Made by a program: the position numbers and the translations under genes. A stretch of DNA of 64,000 nucleotides from Vibrio maritimus (GTDB lineage Bacteria > Pseudomonadota > Gammaproteobacteria > Enterobacterales > Vibrionaceae). The stretch lies in assembly GCA_000755425.1 (NCBI GenBank), contig BBMT01000004.1, forward strand, positions 62,001-126,000, read 5' to 3'. Each line of letters begins with the position of its first letter. Position 1 is the stretch's first letter. Positions 30,409 to 40,768 of this stretch are shown here, one piece after another. Under the pieces are notes generated by a model, which was not told the origin of the DNA, made no database searches, and saw nothing but the letters and a program-made list of their open reading frames with translations.

Positions 30409-30880
30409 TTAGCCTCGATAGAAAGACAGTTTTGGAAATAATAATCTCAGAATCAAGTATTTGGAATAGTTAACTGTCTGTCAAATACAACGAGTCACTG
30501 CTGTGAGCGTTAAGAGTTAACTAACGTGAGACAAAAAGGTTGAGGCGATGGAAGTCAGCAGAGCAAAGTATGGTTTAGATGAGCTATTGCGTTAACATTC
30601 GATGGTTTAGTGACCGAACTATAGTGAAATAGAATGGAAAATAGCCAGATAATAGTTTTGGGCTTCCAATTGTAAAGATTACCTGTTTTACTTGCCACCC
30701 ATTCGCAAAACTCCTAAATAAATTACGCTGTAAATTAATTTGTACAGTCTTGATTTGGGAGCTGCTACGACTTCGCACAAGGAACAATGATCGCTCGTTA
30801 GCGATGGTTTGCGTTGCTATTTGTATCAAGGACAGCCACTTTACATTTCACGTCGCTCTGCGACGGTTTGGTACGAAACA
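30409..30880. other. Long leader of the transporter gene with two small hairpins
   Basis: Two hairpins lie just before the transporter start: ATCGCT-cgtt-AGCGAT (30790-30805) and CGTCG-ctctg-CGACG (30851-30865). Both are followed by GGTTTG. The start codon lacks a clear purine ribosome site. The rest of the 472-base gap is AT-rich and shows no gene. Confidence 0.45.
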
Positions 30881-32224
30881 ATGACAAGTTCCGATAGAGG
30901 ACAATTCACCTCCCGCTTTGGTTTTATAATGGCGGCCGCGGGGAGCGCAGTAGGTTTAGGTAATGTGTGGGGTTTTCCAACCCAAACGGCGACCAACGGC
31001 GGTGCGGCATTCTTGCTGGTTTACCTATTTATGATGGCGCTGTTGGCGTTTCCAATGTTGATCGCTGAGCTAACCATTGGTCGCTATGGTCAATCAAACC
31101 CAATTGCATCACTTCGCAAGATATGGGTAAAAAACAAGCCTGTTGCTGCCATGTTTGGTGTGATTGCGCTGCTTACCGCTTCCATGATTCTTAGCTTTTA
31201 CGCCATTCTAGCTGGTTGGCTAATCGGTTTTGGTCTTGCGCCTATTGCTGATGTTATTGGGCTAAATGGTGTAGCTGACTGGTTGGTGACGTTCGGCACG
31301 GCTCGTAACGTAAGCTTAACTGTGCTGTTCATGTTGATGACAGCGTTTGTTGTGAAACGCGGTGTTTCCGACGGAATCGAAAAGTGGTCATCTCGACTAA
31401 TGCCAGTCCTTTTTGTGCTTTTCATTGCTCTAATTGGCTACATCTTTACCCAAGATGGCGCGATGGACGGCCTGGAAATGTATCTTGTACCGAAATGGAA
31501 CCACCTAAATGCTAGCCTTGTGGTTAACGCAATGGGTCAGGCGTTTTTCTCATTGTCACTTGGTGTGGGTGCAATGATGGTATACGGCTCTTACCTTAGC
31601 AAAGACATTAATATTCCGAAAACGGCGGGGCAGGTAGCGATCATCGATACTGGTGTCGCGTTTATGGCGGGCTTGTTGATTCTTCCTGCTATGTTTGTTG
31701 CCAAAGAAAATGGCGTACAGATTTTCAATGAGCTCGGTGAGCTTATTAGTTCTGGCAATCTGGTGTTTGTGGTACTGCCAGCGTTATTTGATTCAATGGG
31801 ACTTGCGGGTGAAGTCATTGGTATCGCGTTTTTCGCGCTTATGGTCATCGCGGCATTAACATCCTCTATTGCTATGTTAGAAGTGCCAGTGTCTTGCCTT
31901 CAAGAAGAAGCGAAGATGTCTCGCAACAAGGCGACTATGATCCTGGGCGGCACCATTTTGCTGTGTAGCGCTATTATTGCTGCCAACTTCAATGCGTTGT
32001 TCGACTTAGTCGCAACCGCCTCTACGGTTTATATGCAGCCGCTTCTTGGCGTGGTGTGGGCTGTGGTTATTGGTTGGATTTGGAGCCGTAATTCACTGCT
32101 TGAAGAAATCAGACAAGGTAACCCAGAAATTGAACAGACCTGGTTTTGGAAAATTTGGCCTTGGTATGTGAAGTTTGTATGTCCGGCGGCAATTTTGATC
32201 GTCTTTGCTTATCCTTTCCTCTGA
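30881..32224 (+). CDS. Sodium-dependent transporter, NSS family
   Basis: A 447-residue sodium symporter (neurotransmitter:sodium symporter family) with about eleven membrane helices. The first helix has the sodium and substrate motif AAAGSAVGLGNVWGFPTQ. I choose ATG 30881 since the next residues, SSDRGQFTSRFGFI, are typical for the family start. Substrates in bacteria are mostly amino acids. The length and helix one fit the bacterial Tyr/Trp/Leu-type branch. Single gene with a terminator. Confidence 0.9.
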   Translation: MTSSDRGQFTSRFGFIMAAAGSAVGLGNVWGFPTQTATNGGAAFLLVYLFMMALLAFPMLIAELTIGRYGQSNPIASLRKIWVKNKPVAAMFGVIALLTASMILSFYAILAGWLIGFGLAPIADVIGLNGVADWLVTFGTARNVSLTVLFMLMTAFVVKRGVSDGIEKWSSRLMPVLFVLFIALIGYIFTQDGAMDGLEMYLVPKWNHLNASLVVNAMGQAFFSLSLGVGAMMVYGSYLSKDINIPKTAGQVAIIDTGVAFMAGLLILPAMFVAKENGVQIFNELGELISSGNLVFVVLPALFDSMGLAGEVIGIAFFALMVIAALTSSIAMLEVPVSCLQEEAKMSRNKATMILGGTILLCSAIIAANFNALFDLVATASTVYMQPLLGVVWAVVIGWIWSRNSLLEEIRQGNPEIEQTWFWKIWPWYVKFVCPAAILIVFAYPFL

Positions 32225-32244
32225 TTACTTGTTATCGGAAAACC

Positions 32245-32269
32245 AAAAGCTGCTCTTCGGGCAGCTTTT
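32245..32269 (+). terminator. Intrinsic terminator after the NSS transporter
   Basis: AAAAGCTGC, loop TCTTCGG, GCAGCTTTTGTG. A 9-bp stem ending in Ts. Confidence 0.85.
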
Positions 32270-32309
32270 GTGTATCATCCGAGCCAAACAATTCAAAGTT
32301 ACGCCTTTC

Positions 32310-32996
32310 ATGTTCGATATTCAGTTTGAAAATGATGATTTTGTTGTCATCAACAAGCACCCGGGTGTCAGTGTTCACAAAGATGACGGAGATACCATGC
32401 TTGTGCAAGAAGTTGCGACCTTTCTTGGTTGCTCGCCTCTATTTCTGGTGCATCGCCTCGACAAAATGACCTCAGGTTTACTTATCCTAGCTAAACGATC
32501 CGAGGTGGCCGCTGAGTTCTCGCAACTGTTCCAGCAACGTCAAATGGATAAGTTCTATCTGGCGATTGGCAGCAAAAAGCCGAAGAAAAAGCAGGGTACC
32601 ATCTCTGGAGATATGGAACGCTCTCGTCGTGCTTCTTGGAAATTGGTGGCAAGTAAGAATAACCCGGCAGTGACACAGTTTTTCTCCTTAGCGGGTGAAG
32701 AAGGCGAGCGGGCATTTCTATGTCGGCCATTAACAGGAAAAACGCATCAAATTCGTGTGGCGCTTAAATCAGTGGGATCAGCGATTGTCGGTGATCCTAT
32801 TTATGGCCAGAGCGCAGGGGTTGATCGCGGCTATCTGCATGCTTACGCATTGCGCTTTACCCTTTTTGACCAAGCGTATGAGTTTATCTGCGATCCAAGA
32901 AACGCGGAGCTAGGTAGAAAATGGAACAGCGAAGCTTTGAATTGTGCAATCGAGCAATGGTCTAAACCGTGGGAGTTAGTATGGCCGAAGAAATGA
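32310..32996 (+). CDS. RluA-family pseudouridine synthase
   Basis: A 228-residue enzyme that isomerises uridine in RNA. The catalytic Asp lies in VHRLDKMTSGLLILAK, preceded by FVVINKHPGVSVH; GKTHQIRVAL and GDPIYG are also family motifs. There is no S4 domain, so it is the compact type (TIGR01621-like). ATG 32310 matches the family start; an upstream start at 32205 would run through the terminator. It overlaps the methyltransferase gene by 16 bases, so the two are coupled, which fits a shared RNA-modification role. Confidence 0.9.
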   Translation: MFDIQFENDDFVVINKHPGVSVHKDDGDTMLVQEVATFLGCSPLFLVHRLDKMTSGLLILAKRSEVAAEFSQLFQQRQMDKFYLAIGSKKPKKKQGTISGDMERSRRASWKLVASKNNPAVTQFFSLAGEEGERAFLCRPLTGKTHQIRVALKSVGSAIVGDPIYGQSAGVDRGYLHAYALRFTLFDQAYEFICDPRNAELGRKWNSEALNCAIEQWSKPWELVWPKK

Positions 32997-33967
32997 TGTC
33001 ATCACAAGACAATCAAGAGCCAGAAGGTCAAGTGATGCAGGCCGACAAATTGGGCGTGTTTTTCGAACAAGTTGAGACAGCTTTGGCATCTGCGCCAACC
33101 GAAGTTCGCCGTTTATTTCATGGCCGAGGTAAGTGCTTCCCAGGTTTGGAGCAATTGACTTGTGATTGGGTGGCCAATCAGTTGTTGGTGAACTTGTTTA
33201 AGCCTGTCGACGAGATTTTCCTAACGACACTGAAACAAGGTTTAATGGAGTTAGTGGCTTCAACCGTTTGGGAAAAGGCTCAGGGCAAAGCGGTAGTATT
33301 GCAACACAGATACAGCGACGGCGCGCCGTCAGAAGTACTTTGGGGTGAGCTTGATAGCAAACCTGTGGTTGAAGAACTGGGTTGTCAGTATCAACTCGAT
33401 ATTGGTCGAAACCAAAATTTCGGACTATTTCTTGATATGCGAAACGGCCGCGAGTGGGTGAAGTGCAAAGCGGAAGGTAAGCGTGTTCTTAACTTATTTG
33501 CGTACACTTGCGGCTTCTCAGTCGCGGCGATAGCTGGTGGTGCGGAACATGTGGTCAACGTCGATATGGCGCGTTCATCGCTCAACAAAGGGCGCGACAA
33601 TCATCGTTTAAACGACCACGATCTTAGCCAAGTGAGCTTTCTTGCCCACGACATTTTTAAGTCTTGGGGGAAAATCAAAAAGTATGGCCCATACGACATC
33701 ATCGTGATTGATCCACCATCATTCCAAAAAGGCAGTTTTGCGTTAACCAAAGACTACAAGAAAATCTTAAGACGTTTGAATGAACTGCTTGCGCCAAATG
33801 GGGAAGTGATGGCGTGTGTGAACTCACCAGCGGTCACGCCAGATTTTCTGATTGAAGGTATGGCAGAGGAAGCGCCGCAGCTGAGTTTTGTTGAGCGTTT
33901 ACCAAACCCTGAAGAGTTTGCGGATGTAGACTCGGATGCAGCCTTGAAGGTATTGCTTTTCAAATAG
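32981..33967 (+). CDS. Class I SAM-dependent methyltransferase, rRNA methyltransferase-like
   Basis: A 328-residue protein with the RlmI/RlmK-type methyltransferase core: FGLFLDMRNGREWVK, the SAM loop VLNLFAYTCGFSVAA and the catalytic IVIDPPSFQKGSF. An N-terminal region of about 120 residues has no clear PUA domain. The target is probably a cytosine in 23S rRNA by family analogy, not shown here. It overlaps the upstream pseudouridine synthase. Confidence 0.85.
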   Translation: MAEEMMSSQDNQEPEGQVMQADKLGVFFEQVETALASAPTEVRRLFHGRGKCFPGLEQLTCDWVANQLLVNLFKPVDEIFLTTLKQGLMELVASTVWEKAQGKAVVLQHRYSDGAPSEVLWGELDSKPVVEELGCQYQLDIGRNQNFGLFLDMRNGREWVKCKAEGKRVLNLFAYTCGFSVAAIAGGAEHVVNVDMARSSLNKGRDNHRLNDHDLSQVSFLAHDIFKSWGKIKKYGPYDIIVIDPPSFQKGSFALTKDYKKILRRLNELLAPNGEVMACVNSPAVTPDFLIEGMAEEAPQLSFVERLPNPEEFADVDSDAALKVLLFK

Positions 33968-33968
33968 T

Positions 33969-33998
33969 AAAAATAGCACTCGATGAGTGCTATTTTTC
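33969..33998 (+). terminator. Intrinsic terminator
   Basis: AAAAATAGCACTC, GAT loop, GAGTGCTATTTTT: a 13-bp stem directly after the methyltransferase gene. It can work in both directions, also ending the convergent araC-type gene. Confidence 0.9.
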
Positions 33999-34100
33999 GT
34001 CATTGTGTCACAAAGCTATTGGCGAGGAATACAGTCTGTTTAGATATACCTTGAAAAAGGTAAGAATTTAGTTTGACTCAATACAACCTGCTTAGTGCTA

Positions 34101-35042
34101 CTATCGAAAGCTTGCTAGTGCCTCTGCCATAGGGACATTGACCAAATCCAAATGTGAATTCGTTTCACTGTATCCGGCATTATATTTTTTTCGAAATTCG
34201 GTGGGTGTTTGGTCGTAGTATTTGCGAAAAGCAACAATGAGCAATTTATGTTCAGAGAAACCACACTTATGGGCAATGTCAGTAATAGGAAACGTTGTAT
34301 CACAAAGTAATGGCAGTGCTTTACTCACTCGTATAAACGTCAGGTAGTCCTTAAAATTAAATCCACATACTCGCTTAAACATCCTAGAAACATAGTGGTA
34401 GCTTAAGCCTGAATGCTCCGCTATATCAGTCAGTGTTAATGGCTCCATATAATGTGAGTCTATATAGGTTAAACATGATTTGATAAGCTCATCATCATTG
34501 TCGCGTGCAGAGTTTTGCGTCAGGTTGACGATCTCGCTGACTCGCTCTATGTTAGCCAGCAAGCGGTATATCAGTGACATATGGGAGAATGAAATAGTCT
34601 CCAGTTCAGCAACATATTCGGATGCGAGTTCAAGCATTGATTCCCAAACACATTTGTCTTTACCACTGTAGTGCTCAAAGCCTTTGACACTGTAATTAAA
34701 CGATACCTCGCCACTTAGTTGTTGGAACAGTAAGGGAGAAAACTGAACTGTGAGCAAGCGACTATTGGCCACTTGCGATTGCAAACTATGAATTTTGTTA
34801 GGAGCAAGAAAGACCATTCCACCTGACTGATACACTTCAGAGCTTCCATCAACGCTGATTGTAAAACTGCCTTTCAAAATGCATATAAATTCTGCAGCGG
34901 CATGCCAATGTGCTTCGCACTGTCTTACATCTGCGGCAAAGACGTTGACTGGCTCTCTATTGAAAGTCACAACCTCGCACCCTAGTTCTAGTGCTCTAGG
35001 CTTTTGACGACTATGAATGGGGTTAAAGGAAAATGGAATCAT
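34101..35042 (-). CDS. AraC family transcriptional regulator
   Basis: A 313-residue regulator with an N-terminal cupin (HWHAAAEFICILKGSFTISV, then FLAPNKIHSL) and a C-terminal double helix-turn-helix (LTLTDIAEHSGLSYHYVSRM, then FPITDIAHKCGFSE). The cupin probably binds a sugar. It lies right after the family 3 glycosidase and the sugar symporter on the same strand, so it is likely their activator. Confidence 0.9.
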   Translation of the reverse strand: MIPFSFNPIHSRQKPRALELGCEVVTFNREPVNVFAADVRQCEAHWHAAAEFICILKGSFTISVDGSSEVYQSGGMVFLAPNKIHSLQSQVANSRLLTVQFSPLLFQQLSGEVSFNYSVKGFEHYSGKDKCVWESMLELASEYVAELETISFSHMSLIYRLLANIERVSEIVNLTQNSARDNDDELIKSCLTYIDSHYMEPLTLTDIAEHSGLSYHYVSRMFKRVCGFNFKDYLTFIRVSKALPLLCDTTFPITDIAHKCGFSEHKLLIVAFRKYYDQTPTEFRKKYNAGYSETNSHLDLVNVPMAEALASFR

Positions 35043-35105
35043 TGTAAAACCTGAAGGTAAAAGAGGAGCCAGTTTAGAATCTATACTGGCTCATAATTAT
35101 GTCGC

Positions 35106-37451
35106 TTATTTTGGCTCTGCTAAAGCAGCAGCAAACTCTGTCTCATTAATGTCGACGCCTAACATTTCAGTTAGTGTCACCGTCATGCCGAAGAACAGGT
35201 AGGGTGCTAACTCTTGCAGTTTGGCTTTTAAATGATCGGCTGGCAAGCCAGTTTGAACCGACAAATACTTGAGTGCTCGTTCGGTCGCATTTGGGTTTGC
35301 TAGCAAACTATTGATTGACGAGTGAATATGCGCGGGCGGATAGTACGGCTCTGACTCAATTGAGATGTCCACAGCAAGTTCATGAGCTCGAGATGAACGA
35401 CCTACTATCAAGGTAAGTGTACCGTCATCGGCTAACCACTTCTGAGACTCAGGGTTGTAGTAGCAAAAATCTTCCCATGTTAGCTCTATGGTGACTTCTT
35501 TTGTTTCCTTTGGCTCAAGAGCTACCTTTGAGAACCCTTTTAAAGACAGTACTTCACGAGCGTAGTCACCACTTGGTGCCGATAGGTACAATTGTACGAC
35601 CTCTTTTCCAAAGCGCTTCCCGGTGTTGGTGACATCAAATTTTACCGTTAAATTTTGTCCTGCTTTAATTACATTTGCCGACGTACGAAGGTTACTATAA
35701 CTAAACTCTGTGTAACTAAGTCCAAAGCCAAACGGAAACAATGGCTCTATCTTGCGCTTATCGTAGTAACGGTACCCGACAAAAATATCTTCACTATAGT
35801 AGTGAGTTCGATTATCTCCAGGGTAAGTAAGGTATGCAGGTGTTTCCTCTAAGCTATTAGGCACGGTTACAGTGAGCTTGCCACTAGGGTTTACGAGCCC
35901 GAATAGGCACTCTGCAACCGCACCTCCCATACCTTGCCCTGAGAAAAACGTTTCTAGTACCGAGTTGGCATTGTCTAGCCAAGGCATGACAATCGCATCA
36001 CTATTGGCGACCACAACAATAAGATTTGACTGAACTTCTGATACCGCCTCTATTAATTGTTGGTGAGCCGGGATAATGTCGAGGTTATGTCGGTCACCAT
36101 TTTCGCCATCTTCTCCAATCGCTGTGCTAACAAAAACAATAGCAATTTCAGATTTACGAGCAAGTTCAACCGCACTTTGCAATTGCGTTAGGTTGACCGT
36201 TCCGTCTTTATCCATACCGGGGGCGTAGTGTATATCACAGTGTTCTCCCGCAATGTGAATGATTTCGTCAAGAGGACAATCAAGCATTGTTGGGCGAGTC
36301 GTTGCGCAGCCCGAACCCTGAATTACTGGCGTTTGAGCCGCTTCGCCAAGGACTGCAATTTTTTGTTTTTTCTGGATGTCTAATGGCAGTAACTGGTGAT
36401 CATTTTTAAGTAAAACAATCGATTCTGCAGCGAGTTTTTGAGCTAATGCGTGGTGCTTTTCTGCATCCATTTGGCCGATATTCTGTTTTCTACCGTTGTG
36501 GCACTTTTCATACAGTGAAAGTACTCGACGACACGCTGTATTTAGTGTTTCTTCAGAAATGATTCCTTCGTTAACGGCGGTGATCAGTGATTTGACGTTA
36601 CGCTCGCTCATTGGCATCGCTAAATCATTCCCCGCTTGCAGAGATGCAGGACGATCTTTTGTGCCATACCAGTCAGACATAACGGTGTTGTCATAGCCCC
36701 ATTGCTCTCTCAATACGGTATTAAGCAGCCAAGGATGTTCGGAAGTTGGTATACCGTTTAGTAGGTTGTAGGATGTCATGACCGTCCAAGGAGAGGACTT
36801 ATCTATTGCTCGTTTAAAGCCTTTTAAGTAGATTTCCTGCAATGCACGCTCACTAACAATGGAGTCCATTTCACAACGTTTAAACTCTGAATTATTACAA
36901 GCAAAATGCTTAAGACTAGTACCAACGCCATATTCTTGCATACCGTTGATCAATCCTGCTGCTAACTCCCCTGTGAGAATCGGGTCTTCTGAATAATATT
37001 CATAACCACGCCCGGCTAGCGGGGTGCGTCGGATATTTATGCCTGGTCCGAGTAAAACATCTACTCCCAAATGACGACACTCAACAGCGAGCGCTTTTCC
37101 CATCTCTTTTAATAGTTCGACATCCCATGAGTTGGCAATGCTCGAACCATTAGGAAAGCACGTAGCAACTTCAGACAGTCCAAAAAAACCTTCAGCGCCT
37201 TCAAAGCCTTCTTCACTATCTGCATCTTCCGCACTTTGGTTAACGACACTAAGGAAGCCTGCCATGGAGTCTTCACCGTCCTCGATTTGGTTTTTATTGT
37301 AACGAACCCCATAGGTGCCATCGGTCATCACTAAATCATCGAGCTCAAATTCTGGGAACTCGGCGGTTCGCCACAAACCACTTCCAGTCGTCAGTTTTAC
37401 TTTTTGTTCAATAGACATTTTGTCAATCAATGCTAGATAGTTAGTTTTCAT
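35106..37451 (-). CDS. Glycoside hydrolase family 3 beta-glucosidase-like
   Basis: A 781-residue enzyme removing beta-linked glucose (or a similar sugar) from oligosaccharides. Order: GH3 N-terminal domain (RRTPLAGRGYEYYSEDP, SLKHFACNNSE, and the nucleophile Asp in VMSDWYGT), GH3 C-terminal domain (VLGEAAQTPVIQGSGCATTRP), then a fibronectin-type domain (FPFGFGLSYTEFSYSN). The last 75 residues form an extension I do not recognise. No signal peptide, so it is cytoplasmic and acts on imported sugars. ATG 37451 follows aggaagaaaa. Confidence 0.9.
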   Translation of the reverse strand: MKTNYLALIDKMSIEQKVKLTTGSGLWRTAEFPEFELDDLVMTDGTYGVRYNKNQIEDGEDSMAGFLSVVNQSAEDADSEEGFEGAEGFFGLSEVATCFPNGSSIANSWDVELLKEMGKALAVECRHLGVDVLLGPGINIRRTPLAGRGYEYYSEDPILTGELAAGLINGMQEYGVGTSLKHFACNNSEFKRCEMDSIVSERALQEIYLKGFKRAIDKSSPWTVMTSYNLLNGIPTSEHPWLLNTVLREQWGYDNTVMSDWYGTKDRPASLQAGNDLAMPMSERNVKSLITAVNEGIISEETLNTACRRVLSLYEKCHNGRKQNIGQMDAEKHHALAQKLAAESIVLLKNDHQLLPLDIQKKQKIAVLGEAAQTPVIQGSGCATTRPTMLDCPLDEIIHIAGEHCDIHYAPGMDKDGTVNLTQLQSAVELARKSEIAIVFVSTAIGEDGENGDRHNLDIIPAHQQLIEAVSEVQSNLIVVVANSDAIVMPWLDNANSVLETFFSGQGMGGAVAECLFGLVNPSGKLTVTVPNSLEETPAYLTYPGDNRTHYYSEDIFVGYRYYDKRKIEPLFPFGFGLSYTEFSYSNLRTSANVIKAGQNLTVKFDVTNTGKRFGKEVVQLYLSAPSGDYAREVLSLKGFSKVALEPKETKEVTIELTWEDFCYYNPESQKWLADDGTLTLIVGRSSRAHELAVDISIESEPYYPPAHIHSSINSLLANPNATERALKYLSVQTGLPADHLKAKLQELAPYLFFGMTVTLTEMLGVDINETEFAAALAEPK

Positions 37452-37595
37452 TTTTCTTCCTAGGAACAATATTTGTTTAAGCTATGGCAGCGTCATCTGC
37501 TAACGAAAAACGCTTAAACTTTAAATGGAAATTTTTCTTTTTGATGGCTAGGTAATGCTACTTAGCCGTTTGCTAAATAATTTATGTTGATGACC

Positions 37596-38950
37596 TTAAA
37601 TATTTGACGCGGCTAATTTTCGTTGTTCAATCTCATCAACCATATCGCTGTACTGTTGCTCATCAATGTTGTAAAACCGCACTGAGATGAAAGCTAGGAT
37701 AAACAGTATTGCTGGCACAATGGTCATGCAAATAACTATCCCCTCCAATGCCTGAGGTGTAATCAGTTCTGGATCGTAACCGTAAATTCCAAGGATCGAG
37801 CCAGATAGGCCGCCACCGATTGCCATCGCGATTTTTGTTGTGAAGTTGTAGAAACCATATACCGCACCTTCAGCACGTAAACCTGTTTTCCATTCAGAGT
37901 ATTCAACGGTATCTGCCACCATAGTCCACATGACGCCCATATTGATACCGAGCGCAGCGATAAAGAAAAAGATACAAGTCATGAGCAGTGCTACATTGTC
38001 TGCTGGAACAAAGTACTGGAATATCGCGATAGCAACACCGACAGGCAGAGAGTACAGTGCGGTTTTTTTCTTACCCAGTGAGAGCATCAGTTTGTTCGCA
38101 AGAACCAAACTAAAAATATTCGCGATTGTTTGAATGATGAAAAAGGTAGGGATAAATTCGGGGTCGCCGATGACATACATGACATAGAAAACAGCGACAG
38201 CCATCCATAGTGTAAAAGCGATATAAATGAACCCAGTGTAAATCGACAGTGCGTGTAGTGGACCGTTAGTTTTGACCGTTGTAACCATCTCCTTCAATGA
38301 GATTGCAGACTCTGCTGTCGCGACGCGTTCTTTGGTGGATACGAAACAGATTAAGAAAAGAAAGGTAGCAAAAGTGGCGAAAGTTCCTGCCGCATACATA
38401 TAGCCTTCACTTGGTACTGAGAATAGTCCGACCAACATTTCTGCGGAGACTGAGACAATAAAAAAACCTAACATCGCAGCGATGAAACGATAAATAGAAA
38501 GCCCGATACGTGAGTTAGAATCCTGAGTTAACATATTCGTCAGTGCGGAATAAGGTGTGTTAACTGTGGTGTATGCTATGCAGTAGAGGGAGTAAGAGCA
38601 TAGAGCAAACCAAAACTTGAAATCTGACTCGACAGCGGTAAAGCATGCAATAGTCAGTGCTCCTAAAGGAACAGCTCCGTAAAGTAGATAAGGTCTTAGT
38701 TTACCGTGTTTGGTTTTGGTTTTATCAACGACGTAGCTATTAATAAGTTATACACTGCATCGATAGTACGAGCTATCAAGAAAATTAAACTGGCCTGCGT
38801 GGCGGTTAAGCCATAGATATCGGTATAAAAGTAGAGTAGAAAAAGGGAGACGAAGCCGTAAGAAAAGTTGCTCGCAAGATCTCCTAGCGCATAACCCACT
38901 TTTTCTTTGCGACCTAGTTTTACAGAACTACAGGATGGTATGGTCGACAT
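37596..38950 (-). CDS. GPH family sugar:cation symporter, one frameshift
   Basis: A 12-helix symporter of the glycoside-pentoside-hexuronide family, about 452 residues after repair. The N-terminal KEKVGYALGDLASNFSYGFV is classic. The break is near 38748; one more base restores YVVDKTKTKHGKLRPYLLYG, the family loop, and the frame then stays open to 37596. The carrier presumably brings in the disaccharide that the GH3 enzyme, encoded 144 bases downstream, cleaves. Same strand as the glycosidase and regulator. Confidence 0.9.
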
Positions 38951-39554
38951 ATTGTTTCCTCATTTATAGTTTTGTTATTGTCTCCATTCTATTGTTCATG
39001 AAAATACCGTCTTGGTCTTTTTTGCGCTTGGATTTCCCAGTTTTTGCGTTTTGTGAAAGGTGGTAACTGGATCACATGTTGATTTATAACGTTCGGTATT
39101 ACGCCTTCAGATACTAAAATCAAACCTTGGAAAACAGGGTAGTAGGCTTTTGGGAGCCGGAAAGTATGAGTGTAAGGTTGGTACTATGAGACACGATATT
39201 CAGCTTTGCTACGTGCTGAATGAGCCCCCCTTTTTCCAAGGGAATGAAGATAATCTAGGGGATGATTTGAAGCGGATAGTAGGGCAAAAAATGTTATATG
39301 AGATTCCCTTCTTCAAGGGAATGACGATGTTATTGGAGGGTGTGAAACATGAGATGGGGCAAACGTTTTTATCAAACAGTTACAAAATTTGCAGCCTCCG
39401 ATCGATTGAACAACTATTTCGTGTAATTTTTCTGCCATGTAATTGATCTCACGCAGCGATACTGTGATCAGTAACACATAGCCCATGTTCAATTGTGATT
39501 TCTAAGGCTAGAATCCGTGCCAGTTTTATTTGGCACACACAGGAAAGGCTTCTG
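38951..39554. other. Intergenic region with REP-like palindromes
   Basis: No gene is supported here. At 39303-39322 there is a perfect palindrome, ATTCCCTT cttc AAGGGAAT, followed by GACG. A degenerate copy, CCCTT/AAGGG, is at 39228-39242, followed by AATGAAG. A third like copy is at 43298-43317. The promoters of the divergent symporter and dehydrogenase-like genes must also lie here. Confidence 0.5.
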
Positions 39555-40627
39555 ATGACTACTCCAACTCAGTTCGAACTCTATGACATCCTCAAGACCT
39601 ATGAGGACAACTATCAAAATGGACCCTTCTTTGATGCCAAATTTCCGACTCGCCCAGTAATCACACAAACTCAAAAAGTATTCGATTTTGAGGTGAACTC
39701 TCGTCTCGGCGTACCTGCTGGTCCTCTTTTGAATAGCCACTGGTGTGATATCTACGCCAAGCTTGGTTTTGACATTCCAGTCTATAAAACAGTACGAAGT
39801 GTCGAACGCACTTGTCATCCAGCGCCAAACTGCATCTTCCTAGATACTAACGAGCAGTTCAGTAACCGCGACATCAATGCCGAGATCCACCCTGGTGGAC
39901 GTCCTTCACGAGACGAGCGTATCACCATCACAAACTCTTTTGGTGTTCCTTCACTAGCACCTTCTGTTTGGATGAAAGACATCGAGGAAGGCAATCGTAA
40001 GATGGGTAAAAACCAGCTGATGATCGTATCGGTGAATGGTACACCCGGTCTAGCTGAACGTGACCTCGTTGAAGACTATGGCTATGTTTCAGCAATGGCG
40101 AAAGAAGCGGGAGCCAAGGTTATTGAAGTGAACTACTCTTGCCCTAACCTAGGTGGTAGTAAAGAAGGGGCTCTGTTCTCAGACCCTGAAAACTCAGCGC
40201 TAGTATCGAAAAAATCCGCGAATCGATTGGCGATTCTCCTTTACTTATTAAACTTGGTTGGATGCCAGCAGAGCAACTTGAGAAAGTGATTGAAGCAAAC
40301 CGCCCATATGTTGACGGTTTTGCGGCAATTAACACTATTCCTCGTCAAATTATCACTCCAGATGGTAAAGCTGCGCTACCGGGCGAAGGACGTCTCTCAA
40401 GCGGTACTTGTGGTTATGCTATCGGAGATCTGGCAGAAGAAGTGACCAGCAACCTGATTGATCTGCGTACTAAGTGGAAAGACGACTTCGTTATCTGCTC
40501 TGTTGGTGGCATGATGAACGCTGAAGACTTACACCGCCGTCTAGATATGGGCGCAGACATGGTAATGAGTGCTACTGCAGCCATGTGGGACCCATACCTT
40601 GCGCAGAAATTCCACGAGTACAAGTAA
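39555..40627 (+). CDS. Dihydroorotate dehydrogenase-like flavoprotein, one frameshift
   Basis: A TIM-barrel flavin enzyme of about 357 residues. Family features: SRLGVPAGPLLNSHW near the start, IEVNYSCPNLGG, AAINTIPR, and SVGGMMNAEDLHRRLDMGAD at the FMN phosphate end. It resembles class 1 dihydroorotate dehydrogenases but is longer and may act on another pyrimidine. The run of six A at 40209-40214 should be seven, giving KKIRESIGDSPLLIKLGWMP. The start follows aggaaaggcttctg. A single-gene transcript with a strong terminator. Confidence 0.8.
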
Positions 40628-40663
40628 CCACTCAATCTGCGTTCGCTAACGATTTCAAGATTT

Positions 40664-40696
40664 AAGGGCATCAGTGTTTTGGCACTGATGCCCTTT
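40664..40696 (+). terminator. Intrinsic terminator
   Basis: AAGGGCATCAGTG, loop ttttgg, CACTGATGCCCTTTT: a 13-bp stem with a T run. Confidence 0.92.
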
Positions 40697-40768
40697 TCGC
40701 ATTCGAATTTAAAACACTTTAGCACCGCCAGTATATACAGGATTGATTAGGCCAGCTAACAACGTCAG

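Noticed and set aside
30409..30880. Glycine or other riboswitch in front of the sodium-dependent transporter
   Set aside because: None of the conserved aptamer cores could be found; only two small hairpins are present.
28470..40214. Programmed frameshifting at the A6 runs in metC and the dihydroorotate-dehydrogenase-like gene
   Set aside because: Many unrelated genes show the same loss, and neither family is known for recoding.
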